From Bacillus sp. UNC438CL73TsuS30 (GTDB lineage: Bacteria > Bacillota > Bacilli > Bacillales > Cytobacillaceae), in the NCBI RefSeq assembly GCF_000482325.1, contig NZ_KI535298.1, positions 61,399 to 125,398 of the forward strand: a DNA stretch of 64,000 bases, written 5' to 3'. A model generated the notes under the pieces. The model searched no databases. It saw only the letters and a program-made list of their open reading frames with translations, and had not been told where the DNA came from. A program made the position numbers and the translations under genes. Of the stretch, positions 7,943-15,732 are shown one piece after another (the first letter of the stretch is position 1; each line of letters starts with the position of its first letter).

Positions 7943-9868
7943 CTAGTCAGTATGGTCAATGATGATACCTTCGTGATGCCTTTTGGACAAGATTTTACTT
8001 TTCTTCCGGGTTTCCTTTGACTGAAAAATAATATCAAAATCATAATCATCCGGGTAAAGCTCAGCTGCCGATATATATAGCTTTAATCTTTTCTGGTTTA
8101 CGGAAATCTTCTCTCCTTTTATTTGAACAAGATAGTTCCCTTGCTGATCTGGACCGGTATAGACGATTCCATACTCGTTGGAAGGAGAAATTTTGACATT
8201 GTCGCCCTGATGATAAATTGGGACATTATCATGCTCTTTAAAAGCTGCTTTCCGCTTTTGATACTTGTTGACGATGATTTGTTTTTCTATTTCTTTACGT
8301 TTCCTGGGATCGATTTCGGCCATCTCATAATGTTTTTCTTCCTTATAGGTAATCGCATGTGCCCTTTCAATGATGTTTGGATGGATTCCCAGCTTAAGTG
8401 CAATCGCAAAGGCCTGGCTTTCTCCCCCTCTGCCAATATGAAGGCGATACGTAGGCGAGAGCGTCTCCAAATCGAATTCCATCGATCCGTTCATAAATCC
8501 TGAATGCGCTTCGGCAAATTCCTTTATTTCGCTATAGTGAGTAGTTGCAAATAATGTAGCCCCTTTTTCATAGAGTGTTTCTAAAATGGAGGTTGCAAGC
8601 CCCATTCCTTCACCAGGGTCTGTCCCCGATCCCAATTCATCTAATAAGACCATTGTTTGATCATTGGTATCCTTTAAAATTTCAATGATATTCACGATTC
8701 TAGAACTAAAAGTGCTTAAATTCTCTGTAATGCTTTGGCCGTCCCCAATATCAACAAGAATACGATGAAAAATACTAAGATTACTTCCCGGGGCTGCAGG
8801 AATATGAAGGCCGCTTTGTACCATTAGCGTTAATAGCCCAATAGTTTTTATCGTTACTGTCTTTCCTCCTGTATTCGGACCCGTGATCACTAATGCATTC
8901 GCTGTATTACCTAGTTCCAGTGTTAACGGTACTGCCTTTTCTCCAAGCAAGGGATGTCTTGCTTGAATTAATTGGATTTCATGTGATTCATTGATCCCTG
9001 CCTCCACACCATTCAGGGTACGGCTATATTTTGCTTTCGCAAATAAAAAATCATAATGAACCATAATTTCCATTGCTGAGCAAATTTGCTGTTGATTTTC
9101 CTCTACTAAACCAGTTAGATAAACAAGCACCTTTTGTACCTCTACTTCTTGATCTGCTAGAAACCATGTTAATTGGTCCTGGTAAAACGAAATTTCCTCC
9201 GGCTCTATGAAAAGGGTCGAACCTGATGCAGAGGTATCAAGGACAGTACCTTTGATTTTGTTACGATATACTTTTTTAATCGGGATGACATATCTCCCGT
9301 TTCTTTGACTGACAACATTTTCTTGAAGATAGGTTTTATATTTATTGGAACGAATCAACTGCATGGTTTTCTCTTTTAAGCGTTCCTCATGAATAATGAT
9401 TTGTTTCCTGATTTTTAATAATTCTTTGCTTGCATAATCATCCACCTTGCCATTCCTGATACAGCGGATGATTTCATTTGCAAGTTCAGGCAGGTCATTC
9501 ATTGTCACGACATATGAAGAAACTCTTGGTGCCAGGCACTCTTTATCCTTCATAAATCTTCGCATTTTCCTACAGCAGTCCAAAAACTCATAAAGCTTTG
9601 CCAGTTGATCCGGACGGAGTGCTACTCCCTTATTCAATTGCAGGATTAACTGCTGCATACCATCCATCCCATGTAGAGGTACACTTGAGCTTTTTTTCAA
9701 AATTTCTACCGCTTCTGACACCTCACCCAGCCATGCTTCAATTTGTTTTAAATGGGTAGACGGAGTGAGAGCTAGAATTTTTTCTTTCCCTTCGTTTGTT
9801 AAGGCAAATTGAGCAATCTGCTCTTTAATTTGTTGAAATTCCAATGTTTTAAAAGTATGTTGATTCAA
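7943..9868 (-). CDS. MutS2-like ATPase lacking the Smr nuclease domain
   Basis: 641-aa MutS/ABC-type ATPase closest in plan to MutS2 (usually ~785 aa). It has the MutS2 N-terminal core and clamp, Walker A TGPNTGGKT at 329-337, Walker B MVLLDELGSGTDP at about 406-418 and the His-switch ATTHYSE. A KOW-like segment (GDNVKISPSNEYG, about 555-595) is present. The C terminus stops at HHEGIIIDHTD with no Smr domain, and the coiled-coil is short. Known MutS2 proteins act on branched DNA and, in B. subtilis, split collided ribosomes; without Smr, only ATP-driven remodelling would remain. Start is TTG with GGGAGG 10 nt upstream. A transcription terminator sits just before that site, within a structured leader (see 9879-10227), so expression is probably attenuated. 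Confidence 0.85.
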   Translation of the reverse strand: MNQHTFKTLEFQQIKEQIAQFALTNEGKEKILALTPSTHLKQIEAWLGEVSEAVEILKKSSSVPLHGMDGMQQLILQLNKGVALRPDQLAKLYEFLDCCRKMRRFMKDKECLAPRVSSYVVTMNDLPELANEIIRCIRNGKVDDYASKELLKIRKQIIIHEERLKEKTMQLIRSNKYKTYLQENVVSQRNGRYVIPIKKVYRNKIKGTVLDTSASGSTLFIEPEEISFYQDQLTWFLADQEVEVQKVLVYLTGLVEENQQQICSAMEIMVHYDFLFAKAKYSRTLNGVEAGINESHEIQLIQARHPLLGEKAVPLTLELGNTANALVITGPNTGGKTVTIKTIGLLTLMVQSGLHIPAAPGSNLSIFHRILVDIGDGQSITENLSTFSSRIVNIIEILKDTNDQTMVLLDELGSGTDPGEGMGLATSILETLYEKGATLFATTHYSEIKEFAEAHSGFMNGSMEFDLETLSPTYRLHIGRGGESQAFAIALKLGIHPNIIERAHAITYKEEKHYEMAEIDPRKRKEIEKQIIVNKYQKRKAAFKEHDNVPIYHQGDNVKISPSNEYGIVYTGPDQQGNYLVQIKGEKISVNQKRLKLYISAAELYPDDYDFDIIFQSKETRKKSKILSKRHHEGIIIDHTD

Positions 9869-9881
9869 TTTGGTTTTTCCT

Positions 9882-9924
9882 CCCTAAAAATAAAAATAGC
9901 CGCAATGAACAATGTCATTGCGGC
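9882..9924 (-). terminator. Terminator/attenuator in front of the MutS2-like gene
   Basis: GCCGCAATGA and TCATTGCGGC form a perfect 10-bp stem with a 6-nt loop, followed on the minus strand by TATTTTTATTTTTAGGG. The T-run ends at the AGGGAGG ribosome site of the MutS2-like gene, so termination here would prevent its transcription. The lrgB stop is 330 nt upstream, so it could also end the lrgAB transcript. Confidence 0.8.
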
Positions 9925-9959
9925 CAACGTGAAAAAATGAGTCTTTCCCCTTCATTTTT

Positions 9960-10046
9960 TCATGCATAAATTTTCCCAAAATAAAAACTGTCTACACAAG
10001 TGTACACAGCATCATGGAAAAAGAATGTATGCCTATGTTCGCTCAT
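9960..10046 (-). CDS. Putative 28-aa leader ORF (second)
   Basis: ATG at 10046 with GGGGTGA about 10 nt upstream, encoding a 28-residue peptide (MSEHRHTFFFHDAVYTCVDS...) rich in aromatic residues and His. Its stop codon lies inside the hairpin at 9930-9962, so a translating ribosome would disrupt that stem and influence the terminator. No protein family is recognised. Confidence 0.4.
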   Translation of the reverse strand: MSEHRHTFFFHDAVYTCVDSFYFGKIYA

Positions 10047-10137
10047 TGTTCTTAACTTCACCCCATAACAAATAACCCTCTTTCACCCTTTTAAAAAATG
10101 AATGAGGCTAACGGAATGATTGTATCCAATTCATGGA

Positions 10138-10161
10138 TTAGTTAAGAACGACACCTAACAT
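10138..10161 (-). CDS. Putative 7-aa leader peptide MLGVVLN (first)
   Basis: ATG-TTA-GGT-GTC-GTT-CTT-AAC-TAA, with AAGGAG 8 nt upstream and only ~30 nt from the predicted transcription start. The last codons are the sequence able to pair with the second ORF's initiation region. Size, position and SD quality are those of leader peptides before ribosome-targeting resistance genes. Confidence 0.5.
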   Translation of the reverse strand: MLGVVLN

Positions 10162-10198
10162 AAAACATACTCCTTACTTTTTACAATTTATCAAATAT

Positions 10199-10227
10199 AG
10201 AATATTCAATTTGGAACCAATTGTCAA
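10199..10227 (-). promoter_or_regulatory. Sigma-A-type promoter of the leader
   Basis: Minus strand TTGACA (10227-10222), 17-nt spacer, TATTCT (10204-10199). The predicted start is near 10192. It lies between lrgB and the MutS2-like gene, so the latter has its own promoter. Confidence 0.75.
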
Positions 10228-10255
10228 TAATGGAAGAGAAATTCAGCTTAGATTT

Positions 10256-10933
10256 TTATAGTAAGACAGGAATAAGATACGGCAAGATACAGGAAGTCAA
10301 AATTGCAGCAATTCCCATCGCTGCTCCAGCCACTGCCCCTTGGATTTCCCCCTCCTTGACTGCTTCAGCAGTTCCGATTCCGTGAGCAATCGTTCCAATC
10401 GAAAGGCCGCGGGCAAACGGATGATCAATCTTAAACAAGTTTAATAATTTGGGACCAAACATCGCACCAATCATCCCGGTAATAATGACAAAGGCAACAA
10501 TTAACGGCAAGTTCACTTTTAATATTTTACCAATCTCTGTTGCCACCGGTACAGTCACAGATTTGATACTTAATGCAAGAAGAGTGGTTCTAGAAAAGTG
10601 AAAGGCTTTCGCCAAAAGCAAGGCAGTGCCAATTGTTAAAACGGTCCCTGCAATTAACCCAATCAATGCAGCACCAAAATATTTAGATAGAAGATGCCAA
10701 TTCTTATATATCGGTACTGCAAGAGCAACTGTAGCCGGACCAAGCAAAAAGGTCATGATATTCTTTGCGGGAGTATAATCATCATAAGATATGTGCAGTC
10801 CCAGTAAAAAGGCAATAATCAAAATTGTACTTAAAAACACTGGGCTGGTTAAAGGTGTGGGATATTTTCCCGCTAAAAAAATTGTCAGTCTATAGATTAA
10901 CAGTGTTAAAAGGATACTAAATAACGTGATCAT
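10256..10933 (-). CDS. LrgB/CidB-family membrane protein
   Basis: 225-aa polytopic membrane protein with about seven hydrophobic helices. The family signatures KSVTVPVATEIG and IGTIAHGIGTAEAV are present. Partner of LrgA; the pair modulates murein hydrolase activity, holin/antiholin-like, or acts in pyruvate/organic-acid movement across the membrane, as reported in B. subtilis for PftAB. Its start overlaps the end of lrgA by 17 nt, so the two are translationally coupled. No LytST regulator is adjacent. Confidence 0.88.
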   Translation of the reverse strand: MITLFSILLTLLIYRLTIFLAGKYPTPLTSPVFLSTILIIAFLLGLHISYDDYTPAKNIMTFLLGPATVALAVPIYKNWHLLSKYFGAALIGLIAGTVLTIGTALLLAKAFHFSRTTLLALSIKSVTVPVATEIGKILKVNLPLIVAFVIITGMIGAMFGPKLLNLFKIDHPFARGLSIGTIAHGIGTAEAVKEGEIQGAVAGAAMGIAAILTSCILPYLIPVLL

Positions 10934-11306
10934 GATAATCTACTACCTTTTCTTTTTTCTTTATGACAGCCTGAGTTGTTTTTCCAGCCGTTACCAATCC
11001 AATGAATGCACTAATTACAAGAATAAACAGAAAAAGCAGCCCTTTATTAAGTAAAGTTGGACCCAGAGTCATTAAACCAACCGAAATGGGAATGAAAAAG
11101 AATCCTAAATGCTTCAAAAGCCAGCTAGAAACAAGTTCAATTTGGTCAATTTTTATGATTTTAAGCCAGAGTAAAACCAAAAGCACCATCAAACCCAGTA
11201 CATTCCCAGGGATTTTCAAATGTGTAAAATGGACGGTCCAATTTCCGATTTGATAGATTAAAACTAAGATCAACAATTGGCAGAATATTTTCCAACCCTT
11301 TTTCAT
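10917..11306 (-). CDS. LrgA/CidA-family holin-like protein
   Basis: 129-aa protein with four predicted transmembrane helices, family motif KIPGNVLGLMVLL, and a short charged C-terminal tail (KKKEKVVDYHDHVI). I start it at the ATG at 11306 (MKKGWKIF), preceded by GGAGTGGGGG; an upstream TTG frame start adds 18 residues not typical of the family. First gene of the lrgAB operon. Confidence 0.85.
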   Translation of the reverse strand: MKKGWKIFCQLLILVLIYQIGNWTVHFTHLKIPGNVLGLMVLLVLLWLKIIKIDQIELVSSWLLKHLGFFFIPISVGLMTLGPTLLNKGLLFLFILVISAFIGLVTAGKTTQAVIKKKEKVVDYHDHVI

Positions 11307-11435
11307 CCACCGAACCCCCACTCCGTTTTTATTTAGTATAAGGGATAAACTTATGAACAACTATCTTTTGTTCACAAATTATCCATATGATTTTTTTTAA
11401 AACTTCTTTATCTTATTGATAGGAGGGATTACAAA

Positions 11436-12038
11436 ATGAAAAAGATCTACCTAATATGCACTCTTGCTGTATTCGTTGGTATAGCAGCTGGAATTGCTTT
11501 TTTTCTGATTCGGGATGCAAACACAAAAATACCTTCAAATATTACCTTATTTAACCAAAATGGAGAATCATACAAATTTGGAGCGGACGATTCAAAGCTA
11601 AAGCTTGTAGAATTTATTTATACTCATTGTCCTGATATTTGTCCGACAACAACGCAAAAAATGAATGTTTTAAAACAAGAATTGGAGAAAAGCGGTGTTT
11701 TTGGCAAGAATATCGAATTTCTTACGATTACCATCGATCCATACCGCGATACTCCCAAGGTATTAAAAGGCTACATGAAAGGATTCGGCATTAGCAATGA
11801 TCAAAATTGGCTGTTTTTAACAGGGGATAGGCAGAACATTAAAAGAGATCAGAAGAGTATTAGAGAAATCGCCACCTCCTTACAATTTCAATATAAGGAT
11901 CCAGGTAACGGACAATTTATCCATACGACGAACACTTATTTAGTGGACAAAAATAATAAGTTTATCGCCAAATTCCCAATGGGAGAAAAATTCGACAAAA
12001 AAGCAGTGTATGAAAAAATCATGAATAAAATTAATTAG
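11436..12038 (+). CDS. SCO1/SenC-family copper chaperone
   Basis: 200-aa membrane-anchored thioredoxin-fold protein, likely outside the membrane, that delivers copper to the CuA site of cytochrome c oxidase. One N-terminal transmembrane helix (about 4-25) is followed by the Cu-binding CPDICP motif (about 69-74) and the distal His in FIHTTNTY. TIDPYRDTP is also characteristic. Similar to B. subtilis YpmQ. GATAGGAGG precedes the ATG. Monocistronic, closed by a terminator shared with the convergent small gene. Confidence 0.9.
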   Translation: MKKIYLICTLAVFVGIAAGIAFFLIRDANTKIPSNITLFNQNGESYKFGADDSKLKLVEFIYTHCPDICPTTTQKMNVLKQELEKSGVFGKNIEFLTITIDPYRDTPKVLKGYMKGFGISNDQNWLFLTGDRQNIKRDQKSIREIATSLQFQYKDPGNGQFIHTTNTYLVDKNNKFIAKFPMGEKFDKKAVYEKIMNKIN

Positions 12039-12053
12039 AATTACCCTTCACTA

Positions 12054-12090
12054 AAAAAAGCGGCTAGTCCATTGGATTAACCGCTTTTTT
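12054..12090. terminator. Bidirectional terminator after the SCO1 gene
   Basis: AAAAAGCGG and CCGCTTTTTT pair around an internally imperfect hairpin (GGCTAGTCC / GGATTAACC); both flanks are A/T runs, so it serves both convergent genes. Confidence 0.8.
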
Positions 12091-12098
12091 CAACCTAT

Positions 12099-12233
12099 TT
12101 AATTCACCGATGAAGGATATCTTTTAATTTGCTGCAAGGATAAAAGGTAATTGGACTTTGGTTTTGTAAGACTTACTTTAATACCAGCTTTTTTTAATTT
12201 ATTAACGAATTCTGTAAGCTGCTTTTTTGCCAT
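12099..12233 (-). CDS. 44-aa basic small protein, unknown
   Basis: ATG at 12233 preceded by GAAGGTGAG. The product begins MAKKQLTEFVNKLKKAGIKV, is Lys-rich, and ends QQIKRYPSSVN. No family is recognised. A terminator lies directly downstream on its strand, which supports a real gene. Confidence 0.55.
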   Translation of the reverse strand: MAKKQLTEFVNKLKKAGIKVSLTKPKSNYLLSLQQIKRYPSSVN

Positions 12234-12437
12234 GCTTCTCACCTTCTTTAACATCATACGTACATTCTACAATAAAAATATGAATAAAGTGTTAAAACCT
12301 GAAAAAAAATTTAGAAATATTTTCATGTTAGGATGAACCGCTCACACGAATTAATGGAACTGCCATTACTAATAGTTTCGTTCTATGAGTTATTAATGGT
12401 ATAATAAATAGATATTTTGTTTTGGAGGATTTTAACT

Positions 12438-14057
12438 ATGATTACCGTTAGCAATGTAGGCTTAAGATATGGAGACCGCAAACTGTTTGAAGATGTTAAT
12501 ATTAAATTTACACCCGGAAATTGTTATGGTTTGATTGGGGCAAATGGCGCCGGAAAATCTACATTTTTAAAAATACTTTCAGGTGAAATCGAAGCACAAA
12601 CCGGGAACGTTTCACTTGGACCAAATGAGCGGATGGCAGTATTAAAACAAAACCATTTTGAGTATGAAGAATACGAGGTTTTAAAAACTGTTATCATGGG
12701 TCACGTAAGATTATACCAAGTAATGCAGGAAAAGGATGCCATCTACATGAAAGAAAATTTCACTGATGAAGATGGGATGAAAGCTGCTGAACTTGAAGGT
12801 GAATTTGCAGAATTAAACGGATGGGAGGCTGAACCGGAAGCCGCTATCCTATTAAAAGGTCTTGGGATTGAAGAAGACCTGCATTATAAAACTATGGCTG
12901 AATTAACCGGTTCTGAGAAAGTAAAAGTCCTTCTTGCTCAAGCCTTGTTCGGACGCCCTGATGTCCTTCTTTTGGACGAGCCAACGAACCACTTAGATAT
13001 AAAAGCGATTCAATGGCTTGAAGATTTCTTAATTAACTTTGAGAATACCGTTATCGTCGTTTCCCATGACCGTCATTTTCTAAACAAGGTTTGTACCCAT
13101 ATCGCTGACCTAGATTTCAGTAAGATCCAAATCTATGTCGGGAACTATGATTTCTGGTATGAATCCAGCCAATTAGCGTCAAGGATGGCTTCTGACGCCA
13201 ACAAGAAGAAGGAGGAAAAAATTAAGGAGCTACAAGGCTTCATTGCCCGCTTTAGTGCAAATGCTTCCAAATCCAAGCAGGCTACCTCCCGTAAAAAACT
13301 ATTAGAAAAAATTACGTTAGATGATATCAAGCCATCGTCACGCCGTTACCCATTTGTCGGTTTTACACCGGAACGTGAAATCGGAAATGACCTATTAAGG
13401 GTAGAAGGTTTGACAAAAACGATTGATGGTGTGAAGGTTCTTGATAATATTAGCTTCTTTATGAATAAAGGAGACAAAATTGCACTTGTTGGAACAAACG
13501 AGGTTGCAAAAACCACTTTGTTTAAGATTTTAATGGGTGAAATGGAACCTGACAGTGGTTCATTTAAATGGGGAATTACAACAAGTCAGGCTTATTTTCC
13601 AAAGGATAACTCCGAGTTCTTTGAGAACAGTGAATTAAATCTTGTGGAATGGCTCCGCCAGTTTTCACCTAAAGATGAAAGCGAAAGCTTTTTACGAGGC
13701 TTCTTAGGAAGAATGCTATTTTCCGGTGAGGAAGTATTGAAAAAGGCTAGTGTGCTTTCAGGTGGCGAAAAGGTTCGTTGTATGCTTTCAAAAATGATGC
13801 TAAATGGCGCAAACGTATTGCTGCTAGATGAACCAACCAACCACCTTGATTTGGAATCCATTACAGCATTAAATAATGGATTAATTAATTTTAAGGGATC
13901 TCTCTTGTTTTCTTCCCATGACCATCAGTTCATTCAAACCATTGCCAATCGAATTTTCGAATTGACACCAAAGGGGTTGGTTGACAAGGAAATGAGTTAT
14001 GATGAGTATCTTGAAAATGCTGATATTCAAAAACAAGTAGCGGAAATGTATCAATAA
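12438..14057 (+). CDS. ABC-F ATPase, YkpA/YbiT type
   Basis: 539-aa soluble protein with two ABC domains and no membrane domain; ABC-F proteins act on ribosomes as translation factors or protection factors. Domain 1 has Walker A GANGAGKS (about 36-43), signature LTGSEK in place of LSGGEK, and Walker B LLLDEPTNHLD. The linker (KKKEEKIKELQGFIARF) is typical of this subgroup. Domain 2 has an unusual Walker A, GTNEVAKTT, with Ala before the Lys, a normal LSGGEK and LLLDEPTNHLD. Start at ATG 12438 with TTGGAGG upstream; a TATAAT box is at 12400-12405. No attenuator-like leader is seen, which suggests a housekeeping role. Confidence 0.88.
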   Translation: MITVSNVGLRYGDRKLFEDVNIKFTPGNCYGLIGANGAGKSTFLKILSGEIEAQTGNVSLGPNERMAVLKQNHFEYEEYEVLKTVIMGHVRLYQVMQEKDAIYMKENFTDEDGMKAAELEGEFAELNGWEAEPEAAILLKGLGIEEDLHYKTMAELTGSEKVKVLLAQALFGRPDVLLLDEPTNHLDIKAIQWLEDFLINFENTVIVVSHDRHFLNKVCTHIADLDFSKIQIYVGNYDFWYESSQLASRMASDANKKKEEKIKELQGFIARFSANASKSKQATSRKKLLEKITLDDIKPSSRRYPFVGFTPEREIGNDLLRVEGLTKTIDGVKVLDNISFFMNKGDKIALVGTNEVAKTTLFKILMGEMEPDSGSFKWGITTSQAYFPKDNSEFFENSELNLVEWLRQFSPKDESESFLRGFLGRMLFSGEEVLKKASVLSGGEKVRCMLSKMMLNGANVLLLDEPTNHLDLESITALNNGLINFKGSLLFSSHDHQFIQTIANRIFELTPKGLVDKEMSYDEYLENADIQKQVAEMYQ

Positions 14058-14061
14058 GTAT

Positions 14062-14092
14062 AAAGCGGGCACATAAATGTGCCCGCTTTTTT
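14062..14092 (+). terminator. Terminator of ykpA
   Basis: AAAGCGGGCACA and TGTGCCCGCTTT form a 12-bp stem with TAAA loop, followed by TTTTT. Confidence 0.92.
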
Positions 14093-14111
14093 GGTGAAGC
14101 TCTAATAGTGC

Positions 14112-14243
14112 TTAGGGGCTTTTTTTCCTGCGACGAGACGAAGGCTCAGATCTCGTTCCTGTTTCGGTATTTGTCGTCCCTTGTCCTTCTACCTGAGAAG
14201 AATTAAGCCCTATTGTCGAAGCATCTTTTTTACGCTTTCCCAT
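14112..14243 (-). CDS. YuzL-like small protein
   Basis: 43-aa hydrophilic, basic protein (MGKRKKDASTIGLNSS..., ending SRRRKKSP) with GGGAGGTG 6 nt before its ATG. The N-terminal KKD-S-IGL and VEGQGTT pattern matches my recollection of the YuzL-like family of spore-formers, function unknown. Confidence 0.65.
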   Translation of the reverse strand: MGKRKKDASTIGLNSSQVEGQGTTNTETGTRSEPSSRRRKKSP

Positions 14244-14342
14244 ATCAACACCTCCCATTATAGTTTTGGAAAAATATCGGTACTTATACGGAATAATTCA
14301 GGAAAACTTAGGCAAGATAATCTACAGGAGGAGGTGTTTTGT

Positions 14343-14585
14343 ATGGCAAAGATTGGAGTAGAACAATCTCTTACAAATATTCAACAGGCATTAAAGGAAA
14401 AAGGTTATGATGTTGTTGAACTGAAGCAGGAATCAGATGCGCAGAATTGTGATTGCTGTGTGGTTACTGGTATGGACTCTAACGTTATGGGAATGCAGGA
14501 TACCTATACAAAGGGATCTGTTATTGATGCCAATGGAATGTCCGCTGACGAAGTATGCCAACAGGTGGAAAGCAGACTGCAATGA
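14343..14585 (+). CDS. YkuS/UPF0180 family protein
   Basis: 80-aa small cytosolic protein with a CDCCVVTG cysteine cluster and GMSADEVCQQVESRL C terminus, both typical of UPF0180. GGAGGAGGTG lies upstream of the ATG. Function is unknown. Monocistronic, between a divergent YuzL-like gene and a terminator. Confidence 0.88.
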   Translation: MAKIGVEQSLTNIQQALKEKGYDVVELKQESDAQNCDCCVVTGMDSNVMGMQDTYTKGSVIDANGMSADEVCQQVESRLQ

Positions 14586-14595
14586 TTTTCTCAGG

Positions 14596-14627
14596 AAGAC
14601 TAAAGGTTTAAAACTTTAGTCTTTTTT
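14596..14627 (+). terminator. Terminator of the YkuS gene
   Basis: AAGACTAAAG and CTTTAGTCTT form a 10-bp stem followed by TTTTTT. It overlaps the end of the convergent GerPC-like gene. Confidence 0.88.
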
Positions 14628-15059
14628 CATATCTTCTTCTTTTTTGGGGTTAATGTTGACTTTTGGACCAAAACCATTTGTTTGTTTATTTATTTTCTCC
14701 TTTCGGGCAGGCTCTTCTTCTACTTTTTCTTCATCCTCATTCAAATTTGGCGTATATTCACTTCCATATGTTGCACCAATATTCAATTTCCCCTTCAATT
14801 CTTTAATTCCTAACTGGCCAAAATTATTATTAAGCTCATATTTATCTAAAATGATTTTTTCGATGTTAATTTTTTCAATAATAATCGGGGGCTCCTTATG
14901 AATGACTTTTTTCTCTTCAGAGTCCTTTTTTTGTTCCTGGATTGCTAATATAGATTTTTTCAATTCTTTTATATCTAATTCTAGGGAAGTCAATTTTCTT
15001 TTTAAGTTCTTTTCATCATCATTTTTATTGAAAATGAAGAATAAATCTTTTAGTGACAT
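14616..15059 (-). CDS. GerPC-like coiled-coil protein
   Basis: 147 aa. Residues ~15-55 form a charged coiled coil (KNLKRKLTSLELDIKELKK). Residues ~58-95 contain IEKINIEKIIL and NNFGQLGIKELKGKLNIG, which resembles the C-terminal part of GerPC, a spore-coat protein needed for germinant passage. The tail is low-complexity and acidic/basic. It lies downstream of an Hsp20 gene on the same strand and near a GerPA/PF-like gene, so a spore coat role is likely. The GerPC match is by pattern, not a search. Confidence 0.62.
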   Translation of the reverse strand: MSLKDLFFIFNKNDDEKNLKRKLTSLELDIKELKKSILAIQEQKKDSEEKKVIHKEPPIIIEKINIEKIILDKYELNNNFGQLGIKELKGKLNIGATYGSEYTPNLNEDEEKVEEEPARKEKINKQTNGFGPKVNINPKKEEDMKKD

Positions 15060-15147
15060 GTGCGCGGACGCTCCCTTATTTTATCCTTACTTATATATAT
15101 GGGAGATAAAGATAAACATGTCCAAATAAAGAAAAGGAGAACGTATT

Positions 15148-15636
15148 CTAGTCAATTGGGATTATTTCTCCTTTTTCCATTTTCCGTTGATAGCTCACAA
15201 ATAAAATTCCGTTCCAAAACTTTGCATTTATTTCATTGGGGCTAATTTGATCCGGAATTTTAATTTGTCTCTGAAACTCACCATAGAACCTTTCAGAATA
15301 AGCTATTTTCAAATTAGGATGAATGGGCAGTGCGGTCCCTTTAATCGTTAAAATATCTCCGTTAAGACCTAATTCAATATTTTCTTTCCTTACTCCTGGG
15401 AGCTCGATTAAAACCATTACCTCTTCCTCCCCTTCCAAAATATCAATGGATGGAAAGGTACGCGAGTTTTTCTCTTCTCGCATATTTTTTTCACCATTTC
15501 CGTAAATAGGGGATTTAAAGGAAGGATCATTCATAAATTGTTTTGCAAAATCCTGTTCAAATATATTTTTCCAGAAATCGCCTCCTTGCATATTTTGAGC
15601 GACCTCCAGCCATTGTTTTAATTTATCCATATCCAT
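15148..15636 (-). CDS. Hsp20/alpha-crystallin family protein, probably spore-associated
   Basis: 162-aa small heat-shock family protein. The alpha-crystallin domain covers roughly 60-160, with LIELPGVRKENIEL and the strand NGILFVSYQRK. The usual C-terminal I-x-I tail motif is reduced to GEIIPID. The N-terminal part (LKQWLEVAQNMQGGDFW) is unlike cytosolic chaperones and recalls CotM/CotP-type coat proteins. Neighbouring GerP-like genes support a spore-layer role. Confidence 0.78.
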   Translation of the reverse strand: MDMDKLKQWLEVAQNMQGGDFWKNIFEQDFAKQFMNDPSFKSPIYGNGEKNMREEKNSRTFPSIDILEGEEEVMVLIELPGVRKENIELGLNGDILTIKGTALPIHPNLKIAYSERFYGEFQRQIKIPDQISPNEINAKFWNGILFVSYQRKMEKGEIIPID

Positions 15637-15732
15637 CTATTTACACATCTCCTTCATCTCTTGCCCCGTTCATTCGGGATAAACCTCAGGAACAATGCAT
15701 ATATTTAACCACAAGCATAAGGAGGAGATAAC

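Larger units (their letters stand above)
9879..10227 (-). promoter_or_regulatory. Attenuator-like leader of the MutS2-like gene
   Basis: From 5' to 3' on the minus strand: a consensus promoter, a 7-codon ORF with a strong SD, a 28-codon ORF, and a terminator abutting the structural gene's SD. Two sets of alternative pairings are visible. GTTCTTAACT at the end of the first ORF (10149-10140) is complementary to AGTTAAGAAC (10057-10048) just before the second ORF's ATG. AAAAAATGAA (9960-9951) can pair with upstream TTCATTTTTT (10102-10093) or, shifted, with downstream TCATTTTTTCA (9940-9930). Ribosome stalling on the first ORF would free the second, as in leader-peptide control. The mechanism is inferred. 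Confidence 0.6.

Noticed and set aside
14644..15129. Plus-strand ORFs opposite the GerPC-like gene
   Set aside because: Shadow frames rich in Phe/Ser with no ribosome sites; the minus-strand coding pattern explains them.
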